64,000 nucleotides of DNA from Bryobacterales bacterium (GCA_016713735.1 JADJOP010000003.1:248001-312000), one strand, 5' to 3'; positions 1 through 8,668 are shown, counted from the stretch's first letter. Numbers and translations are program-made. The notes: generated from the letters alone by a model not told the origin.

Positions 1-1
1 C

Positions 2-550
2 GGCGGCGAGAAGCAGCGCATCGCCCTGGCCCGCTCGCTCGTGCTCGCGCCGGACGTGCTGCTGCTGGACGAACCGCTCTCAGCGCTTGATCCGAATCTG
101 CGCAAGCAGGTGCGCGGCGAGTTGAAAGCGCTGCAGCGCCGCACGGGGGTGACCTTCCTGATGGTGACCCACGACCAGGAAGAGGCCCTCTCCATGGCCG
201 ACTCGATCGGCGTCATGAACGCCGGCCGCCTGGAGCAGACCGGCGCGCCGCGCGATCTCTACCACCGCCCCCGCACGCGCTTTGTCGCCGGCTTCCTCGG
301 CGCGGTGAACTGGATCGACGGCTTGGGCGTTCGCCCCGAAGCCGTCCACATCGAGCGCGACGGCACGCGCGGCCGCGATGCCACGATCCTCGCCGTCACC
401 TTCCTGGGCAACTGCGTTCGTGTCGAGGCTGAGCTTACCAACGGGCTCCGGCTCGTCAGCGAAATTCAGAATCCACGCTCCGAATTCCATCCCGGCGACC
501 ATGTCCGCCTCTGGTGGCGTGGCGAAGATGAGATGCGCCCCGAGGCCTAG
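2..550 (+). CDS. potA: Spermidine/putrescine-type ABC transporter ATP-binding protein, C-terminal part
   Basis: The gene enters from outside the window, so the N-terminus with Walker A is missing. The visible frame opens inside the ABC signature (GGEKQRIALARSL), followed by Walker B (LLLDEPLSALDP) and the switch histidine in MVTHDQEEAL. After about residue 95 comes a short C-terminal extension of the TOBE type found in PotA/FbpC/MalK-like proteins. It energises import by the two permeases that follow. The stop at 548-550 lies one base before the next ATG at 552, which indicates translational coupling. The polyamine assignment rests on the order ATPase-permease-permease-binding protein and on the PotD-like last gene; the true substrate is inferred. 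Confidence 0.85.
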   Translation, partial: GGEKQRIALARSLVLAPDVLLLDEPLSALDPNLRKQVRGELKALQRRTGVTFLMVTHDQEEALSMADSIGVMNAGRLEQTGAPRDLYHRPRTRFVAGFLGAVNWIDGLGVRPEAVHIERDGTRGRDATILAVTFLGNCVRVEAELTNGLRLVSEIQNPRSEFHPGDHVRLWWRGEDEMRPEA

Positions 551-551
551 C

Positions 552-1385
552 ATGACCCCGCGCACCTGGTTCCTGCTGCCCGCCCGCGCCGTGATGGCGC
601 TGCTGTTCGCCGTCCCCATGCTCATCGTGGCCGCCTACAGCCTGCTCACGCGCGGCGCCTACGGCGGGCAGGGCGCTCCCTGGACGCTCACCAACTACGC
701 CCGCCTGGTGGACCCGCTCTACCTGGAGATTCTGCTGAAATCCTTCTGGATCGCCGCCCTTGCCACCGCCCTCTGCCTCCTCCTCGGTTTCCCGCTGGCG
801 CTCTTCATCGCCCGCGCCCGCAAGCGCAAGACGCTCTGGCTCGCGCTGGTGACGCTCCCCTTCTGGACCAGCTTCCTCGTCCGCACCTACGCCTGGATGT
901 TCCTGCTGCGCGACACCGGGCTCATCAACACGATCCTGCTCGGCCTCGGCCTGGTCAGCGAGCCTCTGCCCTTGCTCTATAACGATGCCGCCGTCGTCCT
1001 CGGCCTCGTGTATGGCTACCTGCCCTTCGCGGTCCTTCCGGTTTACGCCGTGCTCGACCGCATCGGTCCCGAACTGCTGGAGGCCGCCGAGGATCTCGGC
1101 GCGACGCCGGCCCAAGTCGTCCGCCGCATCGTGCTGCCGCTGGCGCGGCCTGGCCTGCTGGCGGGCGCGGTGTTGGTTTTTGTCCCCTGCCTCGGCGCCT
1201 ACCTGACGCCTGACCTGATGGGCGGCGGCAAGAGCATCCTCATCGGCAACGTCATCCAGAACCAGTTCACCAACGCCCGCGACTGGCCCTTCGGCGCGGC
1301 CCTCTCCGCCGTGCTCATGGTGATCGTCATGGGGCTGCTGCTTTTGGTCCGGCGCAAGACCTCCGAACACGGAGGCCTGCTGTGA
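552..1385 (+). CDS. potB: ABC transporter permease, PotB type
   Basis: A 277-residue integral membrane permease of the spermidine/putrescine family. Hydrophobic segments start near residue 8 (AVMALLFAVPMLIVAAYSLL) and about six are predicted by eye. The EAA loop that contacts the ATPase is visible as ELLEAAEDLGATPAQ. The ATG at 552 is chosen because it follows the upstream stop by one base and begins a typical short cytoplasmic leader before the first membrane segment; the open frame extends further upstream only as an overlap with potA. Its end overlaps the GTG start of the next permease. Confidence 0.87.
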   Translation: MTPRTWFLLPARAVMALLFAVPMLIVAAYSLLTRGAYGGQGAPWTLTNYARLVDPLYLEILLKSFWIAALATALCLLLGFPLALFIARARKRKTLWLALVTLPFWTSFLVRTYAWMFLLRDTGLINTILLGLGLVSEPLPLLYNDAAVVLGLVYGYLPFAVLPVYAVLDRIGPELLEAAEDLGATPAQVVRRIVLPLARPGLLAGAVLVFVPCLGAYLTPDLMGGGKSILIGNVIQNQFTNARDWPFGAALSAVLMVIVMGLLLLVRRKTSEHGGLL

Positions 1386-2140
1386 ACCGCGCCCTCTCGC
1401 TCTATGCCGCCCTTGCCTACCTCTTCCTCCACGCCCCGCTGGCGATCCTTGCCCTGTTCAGCTTCAACTCGTCGAAGTACACGGTGTGGGAGGGGGCCTC
1501 GCTGGTGTGGTACCGCGCCTTGCTTGCCGATACGCGGCTGCTCGAAGCGGCGTTGAACAGCCTGCTCATCGGCGCCGCCGCTACCGTGCTGGCCACCGTC
1601 ATCGGAACGCTGGCCGCCTACGGCCTGTGGCAGCGCCGCGCGCCGTGGCTCGAAGGCTCGCTCTATCTCTCGCTCGTCACACCGGAAGTCGTCACCGGCG
1701 TTTCGCTGCTGGCCTTCTACCAGTGGATCTTCCGCTTCCTCGACGTGCGCCTGGGCCTCCACACCGTCATCGCCGCCCACGTCATGTTCTCTCTGGCCTT
1801 CGTTGTGATCGTCGTCATGGCCCGCCTGCGCACCATCGACCGCACGCTGGAAGAGGCCGCGCTCGACCTGGGGGCCACGGAAACGCAGACCTTCCTGCGC
1901 GTCACCCTGCCCCAGCTTGCCCCCGCCATCGGCACGGCCGCGCTGCTCGTGTTCGCCATCAGCTTTGACGATTACGTGATCACCAGCCTCGTCGCCGGCG
2001 TCGATAGCGAAACGCTGCCGATGGTCATATACACTATGGCCCGGCGCGGCGTCTCGCCTTCGGTGAACGCCATCTCGACGATCATCACGCTCGCCATCGG
2101 GCTGCTCACGCTCACCGCCGAACGCTGGAGGCGCGCATGA
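1382..2140 (+). CDS. potC: ABC transporter permease, PotC type
   Basis: A 252-residue second permease of the transporter, about six hydrophobic segments, with the EAA loop TLEEAALDLGATETQTF near residue 155. It starts at a GTG that overlaps the potB stop (GTGA) and ends with an ATGA overlap with the binding-protein gene, so all four genes are probably translated as a coupled series. PotC family members pair with PotB to form the membrane channel of a polyamine importer. Confidence 0.87.
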   Translation: MNRALSLYAALAYLFLHAPLAILALFSFNSSKYTVWEGASLVWYRALLADTRLLEAALNSLLIGAAATVLATVIGTLAAYGLWQRRAPWLEGSLYLSLVTPEVVTGVSLLAFYQWIFRFLDVRLGLHTVIAAHVMFSLAFVVIVVMARLRTIDRTLEEAALDLGATETQTFLRVTLPQLAPAIGTAALLVFAISFDDYVITSLVAGVDSETLPMVIYTMARRGVSPSVNAISTIITLAIGLLTLTAERWRRA

Positions 2141-3153
2141 GGCGGCGTCATTTTCTCCCGCTGCTGGCCGGGGCCGCGTCAGCCTGCCGCCGTTCGGCGC
2201 GCCGCCTCTACGTCTACAACTGGAGCGAGTATGTCGCCCCGGAGACGATCCCCGACTTCGAACGCGAATTCCACGTCGAGGTCCGCTACGCCGAATTCGA
2301 ATCGAACGAGGAACTGCTGGCCAAGGTGTTTGCCGGCAACTCGGGGTGGGACGTCGTCTTCCCCTCGCATTACTTCATCCCGCCGATGGTGGAGAACGGG
2401 CTGCTCACACCGCTTGACCATGCGCGCCTGCCGAATCTCGCCAACCTCGCCCTCACCTCGCCGCCGTGGGACCCGCGCCTGGCCTACTGCGCGCCCTACA
2501 TGATTGGCGCCGCCGGCATCCTCTATAACCCCAAGCTCATTGCCGAGCCCGCCTCGTGGAACGCCCTGTGGGACCCCGCCGTGAAGGGCCGCATCACCAT
2601 GCTCGACGACCCGGCGGACACGCTCGGCGCGGCGCTGAAACGGTCCGGCCGTTCGCTCAATGCCACCCGCCCCGCCGACCTGCTGCATGCCCGGGACGAA
2701 CTCATCCGCCAGAAGCCCCTTGTTCGCGCCTACCTCAACGCCGAAGCGCGCGACCAGGTGATGGCCGGCGACCTCATCGCCGCCCACCTCTGGACCACCA
2801 CCTCCCTGCAGGCCATCGCCGAAGCCGAACACCTGCGCTTTCTCTACCCGCGCGAGGGCTTCGCCGAATACTGCGACTGCGCCGTCATTCTGCGCGAATG
2901 CCGCAACCCGGAGCTGGCCCACGAGTTCGTCAACTACCTGCTCCGCCCCGAGGTGGCCGCCCGCATCGCCCAACACACCGCCACCGCTACGGCCAACGCC
3001 GCCGCGCGCCGGCTGCTGCCGCCGGAACTGCGCGAGAGCGAGATCCTCTACCCAAGCCCGGAAACCGCCGCCCGAGGCGAGTATTTCGCCACGCTGCCCG
3101 CCGCCGCGCAGCAGTTGCGCGACCGCGTGTGGACCGAGGTGAAAGCGGCCTAG
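2137..3153 (+). CDS. potD: Periplasmic polyamine-binding protein, PotD/PotF-like
   Basis: A 338-residue extracytoplasmic solute-binding protein. The start overlaps the potC stop (ATGA). The N-terminus has paired arginines, a short hydrophobic stretch and a cysteine in LAGAASAC, which could be a lipobox, so it may be a lipoprotein. The mature part begins with RRLYVYNWSEYV, the hallmark opening of PotD/PotF proteins, followed by VVFPSHYFIPPM. It delivers substrate to the PotB/PotC/PotA complex. Spermidine, putrescine or a related polyamine is inferred from family; residues that would separate these cannot be judged with certainty. Confidence 0.87.
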   Translation: MRRRHFLPLLAGAASACRRSARRLYVYNWSEYVAPETIPDFEREFHVEVRYAEFESNEELLAKVFAGNSGWDVVFPSHYFIPPMVENGLLTPLDHARLPNLANLALTSPPWDPRLAYCAPYMIGAAGILYNPKLIAEPASWNALWDPAVKGRITMLDDPADTLGAALKRSGRSLNATRPADLLHARDELIRQKPLVRAYLNAEARDQVMAGDLIAAHLWTTTSLQAIAEAEHLRFLYPREGFAEYCDCAVILRECRNPELAHEFVNYLLRPEVAARIAQHTATATANAAARRLLPPELRESEILYPSPETAARGEYFATLPAAAQQLRDRVWTEVKAA

Positions 3154-3180
3154 CGCTGCCAGCAGGCGCACGCCGGATCA

Positions 3181-3206
3181 CAACAAGATTCGAGGGGGAA
3201 TCGAAC
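3181..3206 (-). terminator. Possible terminator downstream of tRNA-Ala
   Basis: Read on the minus strand, just after the encoded CCA, the sequence TTCGATTCCCCCTCGAATC can fold with TTCGA/TCGAA (or GATTC/GAATC) arms and is followed by the T-rich TTGTTGT. This fits a weak intrinsic terminator. The stem is only about five pairs, so the call is tentative. The similarity of part of this segment to the tRNA T-arm is short and may be chance. Confidence 0.3.
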
Positions 3207-3211
3207 CGGAT

Positions 3212-3287
3212 TGGTGGACGGCATGGGATTCGAACCCACGACCCCCACGTTGCGAACGCGGTGCTCTCCCAACTGAGCTAGCCGCCC
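3212..3287 (-). tRNA. tRNA-Ala (anticodon CGC)
   Basis: The reverse strand folds as a full 76-nt cloverleaf. The acceptor stem GGGCGGC pairs with GCCGTCC (one G-T pair), followed by A73 and an encoded CCA. The D arm is AGCTCAGTTGGGAGAGC, the anticodon stem is CCGCG/CGTGG around the loop TTCGCAA (anticodon CGC, reads GCG), and the T arm contains GGTTCGAATCC. CGC decodes alanine. It stands alone between potD and a methyltransferase gene. Confidence 0.96.
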
Positions 3288-3374
3288 ACACGGGTTCCTC
3301 TTCAATATAACATGCACCTTCCCCGAGCCGCCCTTTCCGCCTCCGGCCACGCCCGCTTACCATAGAGAGGAAGC

Positions 3375-4081
3375 ATGAGCTCTGAATTGACCCCCGCCCA
3401 GCAACTCGAAAAAATGCGCCGCGACTGGGACGACCGCGCCCGCGAAAACGCCCGCTACTACGTCAACACCGAGCGCGACGACTGGACCGACGAGCAGTTC
3501 ATCGCCTCCGGCGAACGCACCATCGCCGAGGAGATCCTCACCGACATGGGCAACATCTGCCAGGGCAAGGACCCCAAGCAGATGCGCGTGCTCGAAATCG
3601 GCTGCGGCGCCGGACGAGTGACGCGCGCGCTGGCCGGCGTCTTCGGCGAGGTGTATGCCGTGGACATCAGCGGCGAAATGATCGCCCGCGCCACGCGTTT
3701 CCTGGCCGACCGCCCCCACGCCCCCCCTTCCAGAACAACGGCGCCGACCTCAGCGTGCTCAACCCCCACGTCGCCGACGGCTCCTGCGACTTCGCCTTCT
3801 CCACCATCGTCTTCCAGCACATCCCTTCGCGCGAGGTGATCGAGACCTACGTGCGCGAGGTCCACCGCCTGCTCCGCCCCGGCGCCCTGTTCAAGTTTCA
3901 GGTGCAGGGCTACGTGGAACAGGACGGCATCGCCTACGAATCGACGCCCGACGACACCTGGATCGGCGTGACGTTTTCCGACGAGCAGGCCGTGGAACTG
4001 GCCGAGAAGACGGGCTTCGAACCGCGCCACCGGCATGGGGCGAACGAGCAGTATTTCTGGCTGTGGTTCTTTAAGCGGTAG
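3375..4081 (+). CDS. SAM-dependent methyltransferase, class I (frameshifted)
   Basis: The first frame (from ATG 3375, preceded by GAGAGGAAG) carries the SAM-binding motif VLEIGCGAGRVTRALA and the acidic loop YAVDISGEMI. After RPHAP the reading continues in another frame with FQNNGADLSVLNPHV, then the motif IV-like DFAFSTIVFQHIP and the end at 4081 (FWLWFFKR). The switch lies at the seven-C run 3721-3727; one more C restores a single frame of about 235 residues. A sequencing length error is the simplest reading, a true frameshift the alternative. The target molecule is unknown. The 3' end overlaps the convergent TPR gene by 11 bases. Confidence 0.72.
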
Positions 4082-5702
4082 GGGGCGGCGACGCCAGCCC
4101 CATCTTCCGCAAGAGCGCCCCAAACCGCGCATCGCCGCGCAGGCTGTCGTAGATCGGCTTCACCGGCAGATGAAGGATGTGCGGGTCGCGCCCCTCCACA
4201 GCCCGCTCCAGCCATGTAAACGCCGCATCGGTTTCGCCCAGCGCCATGTGCACCAGCGCCGGATAAATGGGCGACACATACGACTCCCGCGACGCCCGGC
4301 CGATCTGCTCGAGCGCCCGCCGCGCCTCTTCCGTCCGGCCCGCCATCCCATACAGCATTCCCAAATGCGCGGCCACCATGGGCGCGTGTCCATAGAGGGC
4401 CACCGCCCGCTCACATTGCGCGATCGCCTCGCCGAACTTTCCCCGCGAGGCGGCCACCAGCCCGCTCACCCACAGTGTTTGCGGATTCGCCGCTCCCAAC
4501 TCCACCGTCGTCCGGATGCTCGCCTCCGCCTGCTCATACTCCCTGCGGAAGAACAGCATCAATGCCAGCAGGAAGTGCGACTCCGGACAGATCGGGTCCA
4601 ACTCCAGCGCCCGCCGCGCCTCCCGCTCCGCCTCCTCCAAACGACCCAGTGGAGCCAGCAGCGTCAACGCCCGCAGCCGGTGGATCACCGGCGAGCCCGG
4701 TTCGCACACCGCCGCCCGCTCAAACGCCAACTGCGCCCCCGCCCAATCGAAATCAAACCACGCCAGGAAGACGCCCCTGGCCGCGTGGGCCTCGCCCAGC
4801 CGCCCATCCAACTCCAACGCCCGTTCAATCTCCGGCCGTCCTCGCTGCAAGGCCATGTTGGGTGCAACAAATCCCAGCACCGCCAGGTTCAGCAAGTGCT
4901 GCCCCACCGCCAGATGCGCCGCCGCAAACTCGTCGTCCAGCGCGGCCGCTTGCGCGAAATACTCGCCGGCCTGCACGACCTCCTGCACTGACCGCTTGCT
5001 CAACTGGTGATGCCGCCCCTTCAGCCATAGCTGGTAGGCCTCCAGATTCGGCGGTTTCCTCCCCAACGCCGCACGAGGGGCCACGGTGAGTTTCAGGGCC
5101 GCGGCTATGGCCACGGCGATCTGCTCCTGCACATCGAAAATGTCCGTCAGTTCCCGGTCGTATCGCTCACACCACAAATGGCATCCGTCACGGCAGCTCA
5201 CCAACTGCGCCGACACGCGAATCCGCCCGCCTGACCGCTGCACGCTCCCTTCCAGCAGCGCCTCCACCCCCAGCTTCGCTCCAATCCCGCGCACATCCTC
5301 CTCCTTGCCCCGAAAGGCGAACGAAGAGGTCCGCGCCGTCACCCGTAGCCCATGCACTCCGGCCAGGTAGGTGATGATTTCATCGGCCAGCCCATCACTG
5401 AAGTACTCGTTCTCTTTGTCCGCGCTCAGACTGGAAAACGGCAGCACCGCCACCGAAGGCCGTCCAGGCGCAGCCGCCCCGTTCCCCTCGCCATCCCTTT
5501 TGTGTGCCTTCCCCCGCCACTGCTCCAGTTCCGAGCGCAGCGCATACACCGCCGCCTTGCGCCCGCCCGGCAACCGGTGGACCGGCAAACCCCGGCTCCG
5601 CTCCCACCGCATCGCCGTCCGCACGTCGCGCCCCAGGTGCTCCGCGATCTCCTTCCAGGAGTCCAGAACATCCATTGCCGGCCGCTGCTGTTCCTCAGGC
5701 AT
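4071..5702 (-). CDS. DNA-binding-domain/FlgO-like/TPR protein
   Basis: A 543-residue protein with three parts. Residues about 10-65 (SWKEIAEHLGRDVRTAMRWE, then HRLPGG) look like a winged or MerR-like helix-turn-helix used in Acidobacteriota at the N-terminus of many TPR proteins. Residues about 80-210 start with PSVAVLPFSSLSADKENEYF and contain FSDGLADEIITYL, the TolB-N/FlgO-like domain seen next to adenylate-cyclase and kinase modules. From about 215 to the end are alpha-helical tetratricopeptide-like repeats rich in paired A/L/E positions. No cyclase or kinase domain is present. It probably acts as a cytoplasmic sensor or transcription regulator, but target and ligand are unknown. Confidence 0.7.
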   Translation of the reverse strand: MPEEQQRPAMDVLDSWKEIAEHLGRDVRTAMRWERSRGLPVHRLPGGRKAAVYALRSELEQWRGKAHKRDGEGNGAAAPGRPSVAVLPFSSLSADKENEYFSDGLADEIITYLAGVHGLRVTARTSSFAFRGKEEDVRGIGAKLGVEALLEGSVQRSGGRIRVSAQLVSCRDGCHLWCERYDRELTDIFDVQEQIAVAIAAALKLTVAPRAALGRKPPNLEAYQLWLKGRHHQLSKRSVQEVVQAGEYFAQAAALDDEFAAAHLAVGQHLLNLAVLGFVAPNMALQRGRPEIERALELDGRLGEAHAARGVFLAWFDFDWAGAQLAFERAAVCEPGSPVIHRLRALTLLAPLGRLEEAEREARRALELDPICPESHFLLALMLFFRREYEQAEASIRTTVELGAANPQTLWVSGLVAASRGKFGEAIAQCERAVALYGHAPMVAAHLGMLYGMAGRTEEARRALEQIGRASRESYVSPIYPALVHMALGETDAAFTWLERAVEGRDPHILHLPVKPIYDSLRGDARFGALLRKMGLASPPPTA

Positions 5703-5873
5703 GTCGGATCACCTCATCCTGGCTGGAACGTGTAGAGCTGAGTAGCCGAGTCGATCCTAGCAGACAGGGCAGTGGGCGACAAGACGCGTCATTCCAGTTC
5801 TGCCCGCTCCTGCCTGCATCCAGCCGGCCCTTCGCTGCCCTACACTCGGGCAGGCAAGAAAGGAGCCTCCCCT

Positions 5874-6536
5874 ATGCAACCCTTACCGGTCGCCCTCATC
5901 GCCGCCATGCTCCTCCTCGCGGCCACGCCCCTTGGCGCGCAAGACAGCGCCGTCAGCTCATTCACCGGCGTCGAAGCCGCCCGCGACCCAACCAACCCCA
6001 ACTCCAACCTCCCCTTCCGCGGAGTCGTCCGTTGCCTCGGCCCCAACAACCCCACGGCCAGCGAGCAACTCTGGCCGCCTTACTGCCCGGCCGATACCTG
6101 GACCTCCATCAAGGGCCGTGTGCTCACCATGCGCTGGACCACCAACGATCCCAACACCACCGGTTTCCTGACTTATTACATGCACCTCAACGTCGACTCC
6201 AACAACTACGCCGGACCTTGGTGGGGCTTCTTCGTCCTGCAGGTCCCCGGCAAAGGCGACTGGGAGGGCTCATTCACCTGTGAAACCACAGGCCTCCGGC
6301 CTGACGCCGTGGGCGGACAAGGCGTCTGCCGCCTCCTCGGCAACGGCGACGGTGAATTTCAACAATGCCACCTCATGGCCGAAGTCACCTACGAGGCCTT
6401 CTTCGTGAAGCCCGCCACCGTCACAGGCCGCTACCTGCGCCGTGGCGCCACCCCCGCCCCCGCATCGCTCAGCCCCACGCCGCAACGCATCCCCGCGCCT
6501 TTGCCCGCGCCAGTATCCGCACCCACCTCACGCTAG
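5874..6536 (+). CDS. Secreted protein of unknown function
   Basis: A 220-residue protein with a clear signal peptide (MQPLPVALIAAMLLLAATPL, cleavage near GAQ). ATG 5874 is chosen because AAGGAGCC lies just upstream; the open frame extends to 5772 but that part has no signal-like character. The mature part has about six cysteines (RCLGP, YCPAD, FTCET, GVCRLL, QQCHLM) that may form disulfides, and ends in a low-complexity Pro/Ala/Ser tail from about residue 190. It is exported, likely to the periplasm or surface. No family was recognised. It diverges from the TPR regulator gene at 5702. Confidence 0.62.
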   Translation: MQPLPVALIAAMLLLAATPLGAQDSAVSSFTGVEAARDPTNPNSNLPFRGVVRCLGPNNPTASEQLWPPYCPADTWTSIKGRVLTMRWTTNDPNTTGFLTYYMHLNVDSNNYAGPWWGFFVLQVPGKGDWEGSFTCETTGLRPDAVGGQGVCRLLGNGDGEFQQCHLMAEVTYEAFFVKPATVTGRYLRRGATPAPASLSPTPQRIPAPLPAPVSAPTSR

Positions 6537-6579
6537 ACCCACCGGGTGGCCGGCGTCCCCGCGCCACCCGCTCTCCACC

Positions 6580-7839
6580 CTACCCCCGTACCACCTCGTG
6601 CTTCTTGATCCAGTCGGGATCAAAGTCGGCGCCAAAGCCGGGGCCGGTGGGCACCTGGATCTTCCCCGCCACCACCTTCAGCGGCGAGGTCTTGCACTCA
6701 TAGCGGACACTCGTGCGGAAGGTCTTGAACTCGTGGTGTTCGCCCGCGTTCGGCACCGCGGACACCATGTGGATGTTGTAGAGGAAGCCCAGCCCGCCGC
6801 CCGACATGTGCGGCACAAACTCCTTGCCAAACGCCGCCGCCATGCGCGCCACCTTCATCGACCGGATGAGCCCGCCGAAGTAGTAATTGTCCGGCTGCAC
6901 GATCTCCAGCCCGTCGTTGGCGATCAGCCAGCGGAAGCTGTGGAAGCTGTAATCCTGCTCGCCGTTGGCCACCGGCAGCGTGAGCGCATCGGCCACCGCC
7001 TTGATGTCCTCTAGCTGGTCAAACATCACCGGCTCCTCGAAGTAGCGGAACTTGTACTGCTCGAGCAGCCGCCCCACGCGGATCGCTTCGGGCACCGTGT
7101 AGAAGCTGTTCGAATCGGCATAGATCGCCATCTTGTCGCCGAACGTTTTGCGGACCAGAGGCACGATCGCCTCGGTGCGTCCCGGCGGGCCTTGCGCGTA
7201 CATGTCCTTGGTCATGTACATCAGTCCGCCGACCTTGATCTTCAGCGCCCGCACGTCGTATTCGGCCACCGCGCCTTTGATGAGCTCGATCGACTCGGCC
7301 ACCGGCTTTTCGCGCCACTCGGTGGCCATGTAGACGCCCACCTGGCGATGGTGAATCTCGCCGATCAGCTCGCCCACCGGCTTCTTCGCCATGCGGCCCA
7401 GCATGTCGAGAATGGCGAACTCGATGGTGGCCAGCGGCAGGCCCAGCGCCAGGCCGTTGAAGCGGAAGTTGAACTGGTAAATGAAGACCTTTTCGAGGAT
7501 GAGATCCAGCTCGCGCGCGTCCTTGCCGAGGAAGAACGGCTGCAGGTTCTTGAGGAAGATCGGGTAGAGCGTGCTCATCGAGCTGTGCGCCGCCGCCATG
7601 CCTTCAGCGCCGTCGCGCGACCGCACGCGGCACATGTAGTTGTTGCCCAGCTTGAGCAGTTCGAGCGACTCGATGATCACCGGTTCGCGGAACAGGGCCT
7701 TCTTGAGCACCGGCTGCTTGAGAATCGCGTCGAGCTTGTCGTAGCGCGCCCGCACCGCCTCGCTCACCGCCGCCCTCGCCGGCAAGCCCGCCAGCCCCAC
7801 CGCCGCACCCGCCAGAAATCCACGCCGGTTCACCGCCAT
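6580..7839 (-). CDS. Tat-exported enolase-superfamily (mandelate racemase/muconate lactonizing-like) enzyme
   Basis: A 419-residue protein. The N-terminus NRRGFLAGAAVGLAG is a twin-arginine export signal. The enolase-superfamily barrel follows: K200-x-K202 in ALKIKVGG (acid/base lysines), metal ligands D242 (IYADSN), E268/E269 (RYFEEPV) and E294 (ANGEQ), D317 (QPDNYY) and H344 (VPHMSGGG), the last giving a mandelate-racemase-subgroup active site with K-x-K and a histidine. It should abstract a proton alpha to a carboxylate of a sugar acid or similar, but the substrate is unknown. Export of such an enzyme suggests periplasmic breakdown of plant- or polysaccharide-derived acids. Confidence 0.83.
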   Translation of the reverse strand: MAVNRRGFLAGAAVGLAGLPARAAVSEAVRARYDKLDAILKQPVLKKALFREPVIIESLELLKLGNNYMCRVRSRDGAEGMAAAHSSMSTLYPIFLKNLQPFFLGKDARELDLILEKVFIYQFNFRFNGLALGLPLATIEFAILDMLGRMAKKPVGELIGEIHHRQVGVYMATEWREKPVAESIELIKGAVAEYDVRALKIKVGGLMYMTKDMYAQGPPGRTEAIVPLVRKTFGDKMAIYADSNSFYTVPEAIRVGRLLEQYKFRYFEEPVMFDQLEDIKAVADALTLPVANGEQDYSFHSFRWLIANDGLEIVQPDNYYFGGLIRSMKVARMAAAFGKEFVPHMSGGGLGFLYNIHMVSAVPNAGEHHEFKTFRTSVRYECKTSPLKVVAGKIQVPTGPGFGADFDPDWIKKHEVVRG

Positions 7840-7929
7840 CGCCGTGACCTCCTATCCGCTCGACAGGCTATCACGGCGCGGGATCGGCGCATCTTCACTA
7901 CTAGCCTCGCTCCTTCGCGGCGGGTTTCT

Positions 7930-8064
7930 CTGCCATCGCTGGCGGCCGTGGAACACCGCGAGGAGAATCAGCTCGCCGTTTCGCACGTAATAGGGGATGA
8001 CAAGTTCGCGCGGGATGTTACCGACCCGGTGTACGGGTTCCATTCCAATGCCGCGGCCAAAGTA
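7930..8064 (-). pseudogene. Remnant of a ParE/RelE-family toxin (C-terminal part)
   Basis: On the minus strand a 45-residue stretch reads GIGMEPVHRVGNIPRELVIP and ends FHGRQRWQ. This matches the C-terminal strand pattern of ParE/RelE toxins (gRVpgTRElvvpY..YrV...ei.iL.VlHgrq.Wp). The N-terminal half and an intact start are absent; the surrounding frame is open but shows no toxin features. It lies just beside an intact ParE-type toxin-antitoxin pair on the opposite strand, so it is probably a decayed module. Family recognition is by motif only. Confidence 0.5.
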
Positions 8065-8112
8065 AGTGCCGCGGGCGTTGCGGGTGTGGGGGGAGAGCGC
8101 TATCGTGAGGAC

Positions 8113-8301
8113 ATGCCTACACCTCTCCCGACCGGATTCGGTGACGCCGGACAACTTCTGGATGAAGAGGACGAGGCGACCTTGGCGGCCATCGACCGGG
8201 CGGTCGAGTCTGCCGATGCGGGACGGCTGCGACCCGCCAGCGAAGCGAGGGATGTCCTCGAACAGTGCCGTACCGCATTCTCTACACCGAAGAAGCCCTG
8301 A
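8113..8301 (+). CDS. Putative antitoxin of a ParDE-type module
   Basis: A 62-residue acidic protein starting at ATG 8113 after a GAGG motif. It contains DEEDEATLAAIDRAVESADA, an amphipathic helix typical of small type II antitoxins that pair with ParE toxins. Its 3' end overlaps the toxin start by 37 bases, the usual coupled arrangement. It should neutralise the toxin by direct binding and repress the operon, though no clear ribbon-helix-helix is seen. The function is inferred mainly from position. Confidence 0.62.
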   Translation: MPTPLPTGFGDAGQLLDEEDEATLAAIDRAVESADAGRLRPASEARDVLEQCRTAFSTPKKP

Positions 8302-8555
8302 GCGAGCTTCGCTCGATCCTTGATTTCATCAGCACGGACAACCCGTCCGCCGCTGCGCGGTTCGGCGAATCGCTCCTCGATCACATCGACGTGCTGGCCG
8401 AGTTGCCGGAATTGGGAACGCGGGTGGCCCGGCGTTCACAGGTCCGCAAACTCCTCCATAGTCCCATTCGCATCTACTACCGCGTGAACAAACGGAGGCG
8501 GCTCGTAGAGATCCTGCATCTCTGGCACGCCGCGCGTTGGTCGCCATATGAGTAG
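8265..8555 (+). CDS. ParE/RelE-family toxin
   Basis: A 96-residue basic protein with the family pattern: YRILYTEEALSELRSILDFI near the start, GTRVARRSQVRKLLHSPIRI in the middle and IYYRVNKRRRLVEILHLWHA towards the end. ParE members poison DNA gyrase, RelE members cleave mRNA on the ribosome; the sequence resembles the ParE branch (plasmid stabilisation system type). It overlaps the antitoxin gene upstream. The gene is close to the usual 90-100 residues, so it appears intact. Confidence 0.85.
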   Translation: MPYRILYTEEALSELRSILDFISTDNPSAAARFGESLLDHIDVLAELPELGTRVARRSQVRKLLHSPIRIYYRVNKRRRLVEILHLWHAARWSPYE

Positions 8556-8668
8556 CCGGCACCTTAGCAGACTCAATCCGACTTCTCTGGACCACGCAGA
8601 CTCAGGCTGACTGCCTCATTCCGCCAGGCAACCCACTCCAGAAGCCGGATCCAACCGTACCCCCCGGC

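Noticed and set aside
3187..3245. Attachment site or duplicated tRNA end next to tRNA-Ala
   Set aside because: Only about ten bases resemble the T arm and there is no integrase or foreign gene nearby.
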